In this document: positions 51,906 through 61,361 of the stretch, one piece after another
How positions within the stretch are numbered: position 1 is the stretch's first letter
Layout: every line of letters begins with the position of its first letter
Source: Faecalibacterium prausnitzii
GTDB lineage: Bacteria > Bacillota > Clostridia > Oscillospirales > Ruminococcaceae
NCBI RefSeq assembly: GCF_003324185.1
Contig: NZ_PXUP01000002.1
Span: 186,001-250,000 of the forward strand
Length of the DNA stretch: 64,000 bases
Reading direction: 5' to 3'
The notes under the pieces: generated by a model
Databases searched by the model: none
What the model saw: the letters and a program-made list of their open reading frames with translations, nothing else
Told to the model about the DNA's origin: nothing
Program-made: the position numbers and the translations under genes

Positions 51906-54033
51906 ACTGCTTTTCCAACTCCTTTCGGGTAAGCTTGAGCACGCAGGGACGGCCATGGGGGCAGAAGGGCGGCACCTCGCCGGAGAGAATCTTCTCGGCC
52001 AGTGCCATAAGCTCCTGCGGGGAGGACTTGTCCCCCGCCTTGATGGCGGCGCGGCAGGAGATGGAGTGCAATACCCACTCGGTGTGCTCGTTCAGCGCGT
52101 CCCGGCTGCCCTTGAGCAGGCGGTCGGCGATCTCTACCAATAGATCCTCGGCATTCTGCGGCTCTACGTCCGCAGGCACAGCGCGCAATAGCACCGTACT
52201 GCCGCCAAAGTCCGCCACATCCAGCCCGGCGTTTTCCAGCAGGGGGAGGTTTTCCAGCAGCGCCTGCTTTTCCTCTGCAGAGAGGTCGATGGCGGCGGGC
52301 TGCAACAACAGCTGGCTGGGCACGTTGCCGTAGTTCGCAGCCAGCTTTTCGTACAGCTGACGCTCGTGGGCAGCGTGCTTATCGATCAGACACAGCTCGT
52401 CTCCCCGCTCTGCCAGAATATAGGTGCGGAATACTTCGCCCACATACCGCAGCGGCTCTTCCCCCTGCGGCACATCAAAACCCAGCTGTTCCGGCTGCTC
52501 GGACTGCACCGGTTCCTCCGGCTGATAGGGCACCGTTGCAACTTCAATCTCCGGGGCAGCGGGCATGGTGTTCCATGCCGCCATGTGATCCAACAGCGGA
52601 TCGGCTGCGGCGTCCGTCTCCGGGTGCACATCCAGCTGTGCCTCAGCAGCGGCTGCCCGGAAGGGCTGCGGTGCGGGCTGGACTTCGGTTGCATCTGGTT
52701 TTTCCGGGCTGTGGAGGGTGACCACCGGGTCCAGGATATCCTCTGCGGGGCCAGACTGCCGCCACGGGGGCACGGCAGCAGCCGCGCGGGCAGGCTGTGC
52801 GGGCTGTACCGGCGGGGTGTTCGCGGTAAAAGCGGTGATTTTCACCGCAGCAGCAGCGGGGCGCTGTGGCTGCGGAGCTTCCCAACGCTGCGCGGGCAGC
52901 GTGCCGGGGTCTGCCTGACCCGGAATGACGGCAGAAAGTCCTGTAAAGTGATTATTCTTTACAGTATTTTCGCTCTGAGTATCGTTTTCTTTTTCAGTTT
53001 TCTCTTTTTCGTCTGCTTCAAAGGTGAAGCGGCGCTCCCCGGTGCCGGGCTGTGCCAGCGCCAGCTTGACCGCATGGTAAACGACATCGAACACGTCATT
53101 TTCCCGGGCAAAGCGGGCTTCAATCTTTGCAGGGTGGACATTGACGTCCACAAGGTCGGTGGGCATTTCCAGCAGCAGGATGCCGCCCGGGAACTTGCCC
53201 TGCATGGTCGTACCCTTAAAGGCCATTTCCATGCCCGCCATGATGGTGCGGTTGCGCACATAGCGGCCATTGATGTAGAAATGCTGCATACTGCGGCTAG
53301 CGCGGCAGCTCTTGGGCGGGGTGATCAGACCGGTGACCCGGTACAGCCCTTCCTCGGAGTGCACCTCGATAAGGTCGCGGCTGAACTCCCGCCCCAGCAC
53401 CGCGTAGGCAGCGCTGCGCAGCTGTCCATCGCCGGGGGTGACGTATTGCAGCTTGCCTTCCCGGATGAACTTGACACTGACCTCCGGGTGGCTGAGCGCC
53501 ACATGACCCACGTTATCTGCCACAAAGGTGCCCTCGCTGGAGTCCTTTTTGAGGAACTTCATGCGGGCGGGGGTGTTGTAGAACAGGTCCTGCACCCGGA
53601 TGGTGGTGCCCACAGCACGGGCGGCAGGCTCCCTGCCCTGCTCCTCACCGCCGGAGATGCGGTAGCAGGTGGCAAACTCGTCCACCTCGGTGCGGGTGAG
53701 CAACTCTACCCGCGCCACGCTGGCAATGGAAGCCAGTGCTTCACCCCTGAAGCCCAGTGTGTGGATGCTGTTCAGGTCATCCGGCTTTTCAATTTTGCTG
53801 GTGGCGTGGCGGATGAAAGCCGTTGGGATATACTCAGCATCAATACCGGTGCCGTTATCGCTGATCTCGATCAGCTTTACGCCGCCGGACTCGATGCTTA
53901 CGGTGACCTGCGTTGCACCGGCGTCGATGGAGTTTTCCAAAAGCTCCTTGACCACCGATGCGGGGCGCTCCACCACCTCACCGGCGGCAATCAGCTCCGC
54001 AGTATGTTTATCCAGAACATGGATGACTGCCAT
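51889..54033 (-). CDS. mutL: DNA mismatch repair protein MutL
   Basis: A 714-residue GHKL ATPase and latent endonuclease of mismatch repair. The N-terminal ATPase motifs are ELIAAGEVVERPASVVKELLENSIDAG, ISDNGTGI and HATSKI/GFRGEALASI. A long proline/alanine/glutamine-rich linker (about 340-520) follows. The C-terminal endonuclease motif is DKHAAHERQLYE (canonical DQHA(x)2E(x)4E with Q to K), and CPHGRP is near the end. Having the nuclease motif fits bacteria without MutH. It lies 34 bases after mutS. Confidence 0.97.
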   Translation of the reverse strand: MAVIHVLDKHTAELIAAGEVVERPASVVKELLENSIDAGATQVTVSIESGGVKLIEISDNGTGIDAEYIPTAFIRHATSKIEKPDDLNSIHTLGFRGEALASIASVARVELLTRTEVDEFATCYRISGGEEQGREPAARAVGTTIRVQDLFYNTPARMKFLKKDSSEGTFVADNVGHVALSHPEVSVKFIREGKLQYVTPGDGQLRSAAYAVLGREFSRDLIEVHSEEGLYRVTGLITPPKSCRASRSMQHFYINGRYVRNRTIMAGMEMAFKGTTMQGKFPGGILLLEMPTDLVDVNVHPAKIEARFARENDVFDVVYHAVKLALAQPGTGERRFTFEADEKEKTEKENDTQSENTVKNNHFTGLSAVIPGQADPGTLPAQRWEAPQPQRPAAAAVKITAFTANTPPVQPAQPARAAAAVPPWRQSGPAEDILDPVVTLHSPEKPDATEVQPAPQPFRAAAAEAQLDVHPETDAAADPLLDHMAAWNTMPAAPEIEVATVPYQPEEPVQSEQPEQLGFDVPQGEEPLRYVGEVFRTYILAERGDELCLIDKHAAHERQLYEKLAANYGNVPSQLLLQPAAIDLSAEEKQALLENLPLLENAGLDVADFGGSTVLLRAVPADVEPQNAEDLLVEIADRLLKGSRDALNEHTEWVLHSISCRAAIKAGDKSSPQELMALAEKILSGEVPPFCPHGRPCVLKLTRKELEKQFGRIV

Positions 54034-54067
54034 GGTCTTTTCCCTCCCCTGTGGTTGATTTTTACGG

Positions 54068-56683
54068 TCAGCCGTTCAGGCTGCCCTTGAGGGTCTTTTT
54101 CAGCTCGTACAAAAAGTTCAGCGCTTCAATGGGAGTAAGCGTTTCCACATCCACAGCCTCCAGTTTTTCCATCATTTCGCTGGGCACTGCCGGGGAATTG
54201 TACTCCTGCAAGGCGTCAAAATCCATCTGCTCTACCTTGTTTTTGGGCGCAGAGGCCTCCAGCGTACGCAGCACTTCGTGGGCGCGGCGGGTCACGCTGC
54301 CGGGCAGACCGGCCAGCTTTGCCACCTCGATGCCGTAGCTGTCGTCGGCGGGGCCGCGCACGATGCGCCGCAGGAAGGTGATGTCCTCGCCGCGCTTTTT
54401 GACCGCAATATTGTAGTTTTTTACGCCCTCTACGGTGCCTTCCAGCTCGGTCAGCTCGTGGTAATGGGTGGCGAACAGGGTCTTGCAGCCCAGCCCCTTG
54501 GCGGGGTCTGCGATATGCTCCACCACGGCGCGGGCGATGCTCATGCCGTCAAAGGTGGAGGTGCCGCGGCCGATCTCATCCAGCACCACAAGACTTTTGG
54601 CAGTGGCATTTTTCAGGATCTCCGCTACCTCGGTCATCTCCACCATAAAGGTAGACTGACCTGCGGCAAGGTCGTCCGAGGCACCGATGCGGGTGAAGAT
54701 GGCGTCCACCACGCCCACATGACAGCTGGCTGCCGGCACAAAGGAGCCGATCTGCGCCATCAGCGCAATGAGGGCATTCTGACGCATATAAGTGGATTTA
54801 CCCGCCATATTGGGGCCGGTGATGATGAGGCAGCGGTCGGTGGTGCAGTTGAGGGTGGTATCATTGGGCACAAACATACTGCCCTTGAGCACCTGCTCCA
54901 CCACCGGGTGACGCCCCTCGGTGATGGTCAGCACATCGCTGTCGTCCACCACGGGGCGGCAGTAGTTGTTTTCCGCAGCGACCTGCGCCAGCGCAGCCAG
55001 CACATCCAGCTGAGCAATGGCGTTAGCGGTGCGCTGGATGCGATCCAGCTGGGCACCAATGCTCTCCAGCAGTTCGTCAAACAGGCGGCGTTCCAGCGAG
55101 ATGAGCCGCTCGTGCGCGCCAAGAATTTTGCTTTCCAGCTCCTTCAGTTCCTGCGTGATGTAACGCTCGCCGGAGGTGAGGGTCTGCTTGCGGATATAAG
55201 TCTCCGGCACAAGGTTTTTGTAGGAGTTGCTCACCTCGATGAAGTAGCCGAACACATGGTTATAGCCAATTTTCAGCTTGGGGATGCCAGTCTCCTGCCG
55301 CAGGCGGGCTTCCAGCTGTGCCAGCACGCCCTTGGTGTTATCGCGGATGGAGCGCAGCTCGTCCACCTCGGCATGGTAGCCCTTGGCGATGACACCGCCA
55401 TCCTTGAGGGTGGAGGGGGCGTCCGGGTCTACTGCGGCATAAATGCGCGCCTTGATATCCTCCAGCGGGTCGATACTTGCGGCCAGCTCGGCAAGCTCCG
55501 GGCAGTTGCAGCCCTCTGCCTGCTTGCGCAGACCGGGCAGACGGTCACAGGTCTGGGCAAGGGTGTAGATCTCCTTGGGGGTTGCAGAGCCGTACACCGT
55601 GCGGGTCATCAGGCGCTCCAGATCCGCAATGTAGTGCAGTTCTTCGGTCAGGTCGCCGCGCACCATGGTCTGGCGCACCAGCGCCTCCACAGCGTTCAGG
55701 CGGTGGTTGATGAGCTGGCTGGAAATAAGCGGCTGCTCGATCCAGCTGCGCAGCATCCGCTTGCCCATGGCAGTGCTGGTCTTATCCAGCACCCACAGCA
55801 GGGTACCGCGCTTTTCGCGTCCGCGCAGGGTCTCGGTCAGCTCAAGGTTTGCCCGGGTAACCGGCGAAAGCCGCATGAACTGGGCTTCGTTGTAAGTAAT
55901 GACCGTCTTTAACCGCTCCACACCCTTGATCTGGGTATCGTGCAGGTATTCCAGCAGGGCGGCCATAGCAAAGCGCACAAGGCCCTCGGCAGCTATGCCG
56001 GTGGTCTGCGGCCAGTCGCGGCCAAACTGTTCTTCCAGCGCAGAGGCCACCAGCCCCGGCGCATAGCGCTCGTCCTCGACCAGTTCCACCGAGCAGTTCA
56101 TGTTCTTTTTGATGTAGGCGGTCACCTCGCGGCAGTCCAGCAGGCCGGGATTCAGCAGCACCTCGCTGGGGTGGTAGCGGCACAGCTCGGTAATGACCGC
56201 CGGGGCGATCTTATCCGCCGTCAGTTCGGTGATATGCGCCGTACCGGTGGAAACGTCCGCAAAGCACAGGCCCGCCTTTTTGCCCTTGAGGTACAGGCTG
56301 GCAATGTAGTTGTTGCGGTCGTCCTGCAGCATACTGCTCTCGATGACCGTACCGGGGGTGACCACCCGGATGATGTCCCGCTTGACAAGGCCTTTCGCCT
56401 TGGCGGGGTCCTCCACCTGCTCACAGATAGCCACCTTATAGCCCTTGGCGATCAGGCGCGCCACATAGCCCTCGTAGCTGTGGAAGGGCACGCCGCACAT
56501 GGGGGCGCGCTCCGCAAGGCCGCACTGCTTGCCGGTAAGGGTAAGATCCAGCTCCCGGGACGCCGTGACGGCATCGTCGAAGAACATCTCGTAAAAATCG
56601 CCGATGCGGTAAAAAAGAATTTCGTCCTTGTGTTGATTTTTGATCTCAAGATACTGCTGCATCATGGGCGAAAGCTCTGCCAT
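54068..56683 (-). CDS. mutS: DNA mismatch repair protein MutS
   Basis: Mismatch-recognition ATPase, 871 residues. The N-terminal mismatch-binding domain contains the phenylalanine motif FYEMFFDDA. The lever, clamp and core regions follow. The ABC-type ATPase has Walker A GPNMAGKSTYMRQ, signature region STFMVEMTEVAEIL and Walker B LVVLDEIGRGTS, and the helix-turn-helix GVEVAKLAGLP lies near the end (written here as GIEVAKLAGLPG). The ATG follows GGAAAGAGG. It is the first gene of mutS-mutL-miaA. Confidence 0.98.
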   Translation of the reverse strand: MAELSPMMQQYLEIKNQHKDEILFYRIGDFYEMFFDDAVTASRELDLTLTGKQCGLAERAPMCGVPFHSYEGYVARLIAKGYKVAICEQVEDPAKAKGLVKRDIIRVVTPGTVIESSMLQDDRNNYIASLYLKGKKAGLCFADVSTGTAHITELTADKIAPAVITELCRYHPSEVLLNPGLLDCREVTAYIKKNMNCSVELVEDERYAPGLVASALEEQFGRDWPQTTGIAAEGLVRFAMAALLEYLHDTQIKGVERLKTVITYNEAQFMRLSPVTRANLELTETLRGREKRGTLLWVLDKTSTAMGKRMLRSWIEQPLISSQLINHRLNAVEALVRQTMVRGDLTEELHYIADLERLMTRTVYGSATPKEIYTLAQTCDRLPGLRKQAEGCNCPELAELAASIDPLEDIKARIYAAVDPDAPSTLKDGGVIAKGYHAEVDELRSIRDNTKGVLAQLEARLRQETGIPKLKIGYNHVFGYFIEVSNSYKNLVPETYIRKQTLTSGERYITQELKELESKILGAHERLISLERRLFDELLESIGAQLDRIQRTANAIAQLDVLAALAQVAAENNYCRPVVDDSDVLTITEGRHPVVEQVLKGSMFVPNDTTLNCTTDRCLIITGPNMAGKSTYMRQNALIALMAQIGSFVPAASCHVGVVDAIFTRIGASDDLAAGQSTFMVEMTEVAEILKNATAKSLVVLDEIGRGTSTFDGMSIARAVVEHIADPAKGLGCKTLFATHYHELTELEGTVEGVKNYNIAVKKRGEDITFLRRIVRGPADDSYGIEVAKLAGLPGSVTRRAHEVLRTLEASAPKNKVEQMDFDALQEYNSPAVPSEMMEKLEAVDVETLTPIEALNFLYELKKTLKGSLNG

Positions 56684-56744
56684 GGTTTTTCCTCTTTCCC
56701 TTGTATGGTTCCGTCAGCCGGTTTGCGGGCTGTAACCGCCGGTG

Positions 56745-56778
56745 CAAACAAAACGCGGTCTGTGTTGCACAGCCGCGT
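56745..56778 (-). terminator. Terminator of miaB-ylbF unit
   Basis: Hairpin CGCGG(A)CTGTG/CACAGCCGCG with one bulge and a UUUUGUUU tail on the minus strand, 20 bases after the YlbF-like stop and before mutS. Confidence 0.75.
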
Positions 56779-56797
56779 TCCGGTCAAAAAAGTTTGC

Positions 56798-57205
56798 TCA
56801 GTGGCAGCCGCCGCAGGTGGAACAGCTGCCGGTGCAGGAGGCAGAAGGCTCCTGCACGGTCATGGGGTCGCCGCCGTTCATGGCGGTGTTGATGATGGCG
56901 TCGATATAGTTGACCAGGTTCTCGCACTCACGCTTGGCCTCGTTGTATGCCACCATGCCCTCGTTGCCCATGATCTGACCGTAGAGGCTGTTCACCTTCT
57001 CGTTCAGCTCAGCGATGCGGGCGTCATCGCGCTCGTTCTTGCCGATCTCGTTGTTCAGGTCCATGCGGGCCAGATTGAACTCGCCGATCAGGTTCTGCAG
57101 TTCCTCATCCTTGTCGTTTGCCTTGCGGGCCTGATCCAGAATGACGTAGCGGGGGTCGGTCTGAAGTGCCATAGCGGCACGCTTGAAAAGATCAATGCAA
57201 TCCAT
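56798..57205 (-). CDS. YlbF/YmcA-family protein with cysteine-rich tail
   Basis: A 135-residue helical protein of the YlbF/YmcA family. In Bacillus such proteins form a complex with YaaT that binds iron-sulfur clusters and controls RNase Y, competence and sporulation. The body is three long helices. The C-terminal tail has four cysteines and a histidine in CTGSCSTCGGCH (C124, C128, C131, C134), a good ligand set for a cluster or zinc. It lies 60 bases downstream of miaB, matching the Bacillus order ymcB(miaB)-ymcA. Confidence 0.85.
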   Translation of the reverse strand: MDCIDLFKRAAMALQTDPRYVILDQARKANDKDEELQNLIGEFNLARMDLNNEIGKNERDDARIAELNEKVNSLYGQIMGNEGMVAYNEAKRECENLVNYIDAIINTAMNGGDPMTVQEPSASCTGSCSTCGGCH

Positions 57206-57265
57206 GATTGGGTTCTCCTTGTTGTTTTTATTCTTTCTGGGGCAGTTTGCCCCGGAATCACATTT

Positions 57266-58657
57266 TTATGCTTCCACTTCACCCAGCAGCACGGTGGCGC
57301 GGGCACCGGTAAGATGTACAGTCGCGTAGCTGCCCAGCAGTGCCGGGTCGGCGGCAAACTCCACGGTCAGGTTATTGTCCAACCGGCCGGAAAGGGTGCC
57401 TTCATTACGCCCGAAGCCTTCCACCAATACCCGGACGGTCTGCCCCACCTGCGCCTTGACCAGCGCCATGGCGATCTCGTCCTGCGTAGCCAGCAGGCGG
57501 GTCATGCGGTCGGTCTTTTCCTTGCGGGGGGTGGGGTCCGGCATTTCGGCAGCCTTGGTGCCAGTGCGCTTGGAGTAGATAAAGGTGAACAGCTGCATAT
57601 AGCCCACCTTGCGCACCAGTTCCAGCGTTTTTACAAAGTCCTCCTCGGTCTCGCCGGGGAAGCCCACGATGATATCGCTGGAGAAGGTGATGCCGGGCAC
57701 GGTCTTGCGGGCGTAATCGATGAGCTCCAGATACTGCTCCACCGTATAGTGGCGGTTCATCTGCTGCAAAAGCCGGTCGGAACCGCACTGCACCGGCAGA
57801 TGCAGGTGCTTGCACAGCTTCGGCTGGGCGGCGATGGTATCGATCAGCTTATGGCTGGCGTCCTTGGGGTGGCTGGTCATAAAGCGGATATGATAATCGC
57901 CAGGCACGGTGCACAGCAGGTTGAGCAGGTCGGAGAAATCGATCTGTTCCTCCAGCCCCTTACCGTAGCTGTTCACGTTCTGACCCAGCAGGGTGATTTC
58001 CTTATAGCCCGCTTCCACAAGGCTGCGGAACTCCGCAAGGATATCGCCGGGCTTGCGGCTCTTCTCGCGGCCGCGGACGTAGGGCACGATGCAGTAGGTG
58101 CAGAAGTTATCGCAGCCGTACATGATGGGCAGCCATGCGCGGAACTCGCTCTCGCGCCGGATGGGAATGTTCTCCACGATGACCGGACGCTGTGCGGGGT
58201 CCAGCAGCACCCGCTTATGCTTTTGCAGTTTCTGGGCGATCAGCTGCGGCAGGGTGTCGATGCCGTCCACGCCGAACACCAGATCCACATAGGGGTAGCT
58301 CTTGCGCAGCTTTTCCACAACATGCTTCTGGTTGGCCATGCAGCCGCACAGGCCGATGATAAGGCCGGGCTTTTTTTCCTTAAGGCCCTTCAGCGCGCCC
58401 ACGTTGCCGAACACCCGCTGCTCGGCGTGCTCACGCACGGCGCAGGTGTTGAACAAGATCAGGTCGGCATCCTCGGGCTTATCGCACAGGCCGTAGCCGA
58501 TATCCACCAGCACGCCTTTAATGCGCTCGCCGTCGTTGACGTTCTGCTGACAGCCGTAGCTGTGCACAAAGGCCAGCGGCGGGGTGTCGTAGGTCTGCCG
58601 CACCAGCTCGGCGGCAACGGTATTATGTTCAAAGTTAATGTATTCCAAGCAAACCAT
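57266..58657 (-). CDS. miaB: tRNA-2-methylthio-N6-dimethylallyladenosine synthase
   Basis: Radical SAM methylthiotransferase that converts i6A37 to ms2i6A37 in tRNA, acting after MiaA. Of its 463 residues, the MTTase domain has cluster ligands in SYGCQQN, FNTCAVRE and CGCMANQ. The radical SAM motif is GCDNFCTYC, and the C-terminal TRAM domain ends at LTGARATVLLGE. The ATG follows GGAGAAGG. It forms a unit with the YlbF-family gene. Confidence 0.96.
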   Translation of the reverse strand: MVCLEYINFEHNTVAAELVRQTYDTPPLAFVHSYGCQQNVNDGERIKGVLVDIGYGLCDKPEDADLILFNTCAVREHAEQRVFGNVGALKGLKEKKPGLIIGLCGCMANQKHVVEKLRKSYPYVDLVFGVDGIDTLPQLIAQKLQKHKRVLLDPAQRPVIVENIPIRRESEFRAWLPIMYGCDNFCTYCIVPYVRGREKSRKPGDILAEFRSLVEAGYKEITLLGQNVNSYGKGLEEQIDFSDLLNLLCTVPGDYHIRFMTSHPKDASHKLIDTIAAQPKLCKHLHLPVQCGSDRLLQQMNRHYTVEQYLELIDYARKTVPGITFSSDIIVGFPGETEEDFVKTLELVRKVGYMQLFTFIYSKRTGTKAAEMPDPTPRKEKTDRMTRLLATQDEIAMALVKAQVGQTVRVLVEGFGRNEGTLSGRLDNNLTVEFAADPALLGSYATVHLTGARATVLLGEVEA

Positions 58658-58729
58658 CCTTCTCCGCCGGGCAGGGTAGCCCCGTGCGGCGAAACTCTAT
58701 TTTCTGCCATTCTATAAAAGACACTCTTT

Positions 58730-58758
58730 AGTATACCCTGTTTGGCCGCTGCGGGCAA
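58730..58758 (-). promoter_or_regulatory. miaB promoter
   Basis: Minus-strand TTGCCC (58753-58758), a 17-base spacer and TATACT (58730-58735), about 73 bases before miaB. Confidence 0.65.
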
Positions 58759-58775
58759 GAGGAAACACGCAAATT

Positions 58776-59180
58776 TTATGCCTGTTTAGCCGCTGCCGCC
58801 TCTGCATCCTGCCTGCGGCAGCACTCTTCGCACACGCCCAGCAGCACCACGGCACAATCCTGCACCCTGCCCTTCTGGTTTTTGACCAGCTCCATCACCT
58901 GTTTTCCGTCCACCTCTGCATCGGTGACGCCGCCGCAGACGGTGCAGTACAAATGGCTGTGCCACGGCAGGGTGTGGTCAAAGCGGTCCGCCTTGCCGGG
59001 AATGGACACCCGGCGCACCCGCCCGGCTTCCACCAGACTGTTCAGGTTGCGGTATACTGTGCCAAGGCTCAGATTCGGGCACTCCTGCGCGGCTTTATCG
59101 TAGATTTCTTCCGCAGTCGGGTGGTCGCACAGCTGCTGCACCGTCTGCATGACAAGCTCCCGCTGTTTTGAGTAACGCAT
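58776..59180 (-). CDS. perR: Fur-family peroxide-type regulator (PerR-like)
   Basis: A 134-residue Fur-family repressor with a winged-helix domain (TAEEIYDKA, LSLGTVYRNLNSLVEAGRVR) and a C-terminal dimerisation domain. The metal-sensing residues match PerR: H20 in DHPTAEEIY, and RFD followed by HSHLYCTVCGG. The structural zinc cysteines are CTVC and CEECC. PerR senses hydrogen peroxide by iron-driven histidine oxidation. The starting ATG is placed six bases after GGAGG. No oxidative-stress gene is adjacent; the assignment rests on ligand pattern. Confidence 0.82.
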   Translation of the reverse strand: MRYSKQRELVMQTVQQLCDHPTAEEIYDKAAQECPNLSLGTVYRNLNSLVEAGRVRRVSIPGKADRFDHTLPWHSHLYCTVCGGVTDAEVDGKQVMELVKNQKGRVQDCAVVLLGVCEECCRRQDAEAAAAKQA

Positions 59181-59204
59181 ATCCATCCTCCTTTTTCACA
59201 CGGT

Positions 59205-60479
59205 TCAGACGTTTTCTTCCCCTTTGATCTTGGCCCAGTACGCCCGGGCGGCCTGTTCGGTCTTGTTGTCGCCAAAGGTGTAGTACTTGGTATCCTTCAG
59301 TACATCCGGCAGATACTGCTGCTGTACCCAGTGGTTCGCGTAGCTGTGGGCGTATTTGTAGTTCTGCCCCTTTACCAGCGCATCCTCGCCGTCAAAGTGC
59401 TTGTTTTGCAGCTGGCGCGGGATGGGTCCGGTGCGCCCGGCCTGCACATCCGCAATGGCTGCGTTGATGGCATCGTGGGCGCTGTTGGATTTGGGGCTGG
59501 TGGCCACCAGAATGACTGCATCCGCAAGCGGCAGACGCGCCTCCGGCAGACCCACCATGTTGGCGGCATCCACCGCCGCCTTGACGATTGGGATGATCTG
59601 CGGATAGGCAAGCCCCACATCCTCGCAGGCGCACACCATCAGGCGGCGGCAGGCAGAGGGCAGGTCTCCCGCCTCCAGCAGGCGTGCCAGATAGTGCAGC
59701 GCCGCGTCCGGGTCGGACCCGCGCATGGACTTCTGGTAGGCGGACACGATGTCGTAGTGGTCGTCGCCCTCCCGATCATAGCGCATGGCGGTGCGGCGGG
59801 TGACCTGCCGGATCATATCTAAGGTAATGCGTTTTTCTCCGTTTTCCACCGGCGCTGCCGTGACCGCAAAGTCCAGACAGCCCAGTGCCTTGCGCAGATC
59901 GCCCCCGGCGCTCTCAGCCAGATAGGCACAGGCATCCTCGTCCATGCATACCGGCACCTGCTCGCCCTCGGAAAGGCGCTGCACGGCGTTGCGTACCCCG
60001 CGCTCCACGTCCGCTGCGGCAAGGGGCTTGAACTCAAACACCGTGCAGCGGGAAAGCAGCGCGTTATAGATGTAGAAATAGGGGTTCTCGGTGGTGGAGG
60101 CGATCAGGGTGACGCTGCCGTCCTCGATGCATTCCAAAAGGCTCTGCTGCTGTTTTTTGTTCAGGTACTGGATCTCGTCCAGATACAGCAGAATGCCGCC
60201 CGCCGCTGCCAGCGTGCCGATATCCTTGAGCACTGCCTTGATATCCCCGGTGCCGCAGGAGGTGCCGTTGAGCTTGTGCAGGGTCATGCCGCTGTTCTCG
60301 GCAATGATGCGTGCCACCGTAGTCTTTCCGGTGCCGGAGGGGCCGTAAAAGATCATGTTGGGAATGCGCCCGCTTTCAATGGTACGGCGGAACACCCGCC
60401 CCGGAGCCAGCAGATGCTGCTGCCCGCACACATCCGCCAGCGTTTTGGGACGTAGGCGCTGCGCAAGTGGTTCATTCAT
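59205..60479 (-). CDS. rarA: Replication-associated recombination protein A
   Basis: A 424-residue AAA+ ATPase of the RarA/MgsA/WRNIP1 group, acting at stalled replication forks. The N-terminal MNEPLAQRLRPKTLADVCGQ is characteristic, with Walker A GPSGTGKTT, Walker B ILLYLDEIQ, sensor 1 STTENPY, and the C-terminal tetramerisation domain. The ATG follows AGGGGAACCCACC. It is transcribed divergently from nth, placing two DNA-maintenance genes back to back, and is followed after 24 bases by the Fur-family gene. Confidence 0.95.
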   Translation of the reverse strand: MNEPLAQRLRPKTLADVCGQQHLLAPGRVFRRTIESGRIPNMIFYGPSGTGKTTVARIIAENSGMTLHKLNGTSCGTGDIKAVLKDIGTLAAAGGILLYLDEIQYLNKKQQQSLLECIEDGSVTLIASTTENPYFYIYNALLSRCTVFEFKPLAAADVERGVRNAVQRLSEGEQVPVCMDEDACAYLAESAGGDLRKALGCLDFAVTAAPVENGEKRITLDMIRQVTRRTAMRYDREGDDHYDIVSAYQKSMRGSDPDAALHYLARLLEAGDLPSACRRLMVCACEDVGLAYPQIIPIVKAAVDAANMVGLPEARLPLADAVILVATSPKSNSAHDAINAAIADVQAGRTGPIPRQLQNKHFDGEDALVKGQNYKYAHSYANHWVQQQYLPDVLKDTKYYTFGDNKTEQAARAYWAKIKGEENV

Positions 60480-60519
60480 GGTGGGTTCCCCTTTCCTGCC
60501 CGCAAGGCACTTTTTATAT

Positions 60520-60548
60520 AGTATAGCGCATTTAGAAAAGGAGGACAA
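60520..60548 (-). promoter_or_regulatory. rarA promoter
   Basis: Minus-strand TTGTCC (60543-60548), a 17-base spacer and TATACT (60520-60525), about 40 bases before rarA. Confidence 0.7.
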
Positions 60549-60590
60549 GGGCTTTTCTGAAAATCATTCTCAGATAATGCCCTGCAAACA

Positions 60591-60619
60591 TTTACAAATC
60601 CTGTCAAACATGGTATGAT
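60591..60619 (+). promoter_or_regulatory. nth promoter
   Basis: TTTACA (60591-60596), a 17-base spacer and TATGAT (60614-60619) with a TGG extension, 33 bases before the nth start. Confidence 0.75.
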
Positions 60620-60651
60620 TCAGGTATTCCCTTTCAAAGGAGGTTTGTCCC

Positions 60652-61341
60652 ATGCCGGTACGAAAAAAAGCCCCGGAGGATCTTACCGCAAAAAAAGCGC
60701 TGGCGCTGGAGGTCATCCGGCGTCTCAAGGCCGAATACCCGGATGCTGGTTGCACCTTGGACTACGACCACGCATGGCAGCTGCTGGTCAGCGTGCGGCT
60801 GGCCGCCCAGTGCACGGATGCCCGGGTGAACATTGTGGTGGAGGAGTTGTTTGCAAAATACCCCAGCGTGGCGGCGTTGGCTGCCGCCGAGCCGGAGGAC
60901 ATTGAAGCCATCGTCAAGCCCTGCGGGCTGGGACACTCCAAGGCGCGGGATATCTCGGCCTGTATGCGGATGCTGCGGGACAAGTACGACTGCCGTGTGC
61001 CCAATACCTTTGAGGAGTTGCTCGCTTTGCCCGGCGTAGGGCGCAAGAGCGCAAACCTCATCATGGGGGATGTGTTCGGCAAGCCCGCCATCGTTACCGA
61101 CACCCACTGCATCCGGCTGTGCAATAAGATTGGCCTTGTGGACGGCATTAAGGAGCCGCAAAAGGTGGAGATGGCGCTATGGAAGATCATCCCGCCGGAG
61201 GAAGGCAGCGACCTTTGCCACCGCTTTGTGATGCATGGCCGTGCGGTGTGCAACGCCCGCAAGCCGGAATGCGAAAAATGCTGTTTGAAAGACATCTGCC
61301 GCACCGCCCGCGAAGCCGCCGGGCAGCAGGCAGAGCCATAA
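60652..61341 (+). CDS. nth: Endonuclease III
   Basis: Base-excision repair glycosylase/AP lyase for oxidised pyrimidines. The 229-residue protein has the helix-hairpin-helix LPGVGRKSANLIM with catalytic K132, catalytic D150 in VTDTHCIRL, and a [4Fe-4S] cluster site C200-X6-C207-X2-C210-X5-C216. The ATG follows AAAGGAGG. It is divergent from rarA and is followed after 20 bases by the small membrane protein. Confidence 0.97.
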   Translation: MPVRKKAPEDLTAKKALALEVIRRLKAEYPDAGCTLDYDHAWQLLVSVRLAAQCTDARVNIVVEELFAKYPSVAALAAAEPEDIEAIVKPCGLGHSKARDISACMRMLRDKYDCRVPNTFEELLALPGVGRKSANLIMGDVFGKPAIVTDTHCIRLCNKIGLVDGIKEPQKVEMALWKIIPPEEGSDLCHRFVMHGRAVCNARKPECEKCCLKDICRTAREAAGQQAEP

Positions 61342-61361
61342 TTTTTAAGGAGGTATAAACT

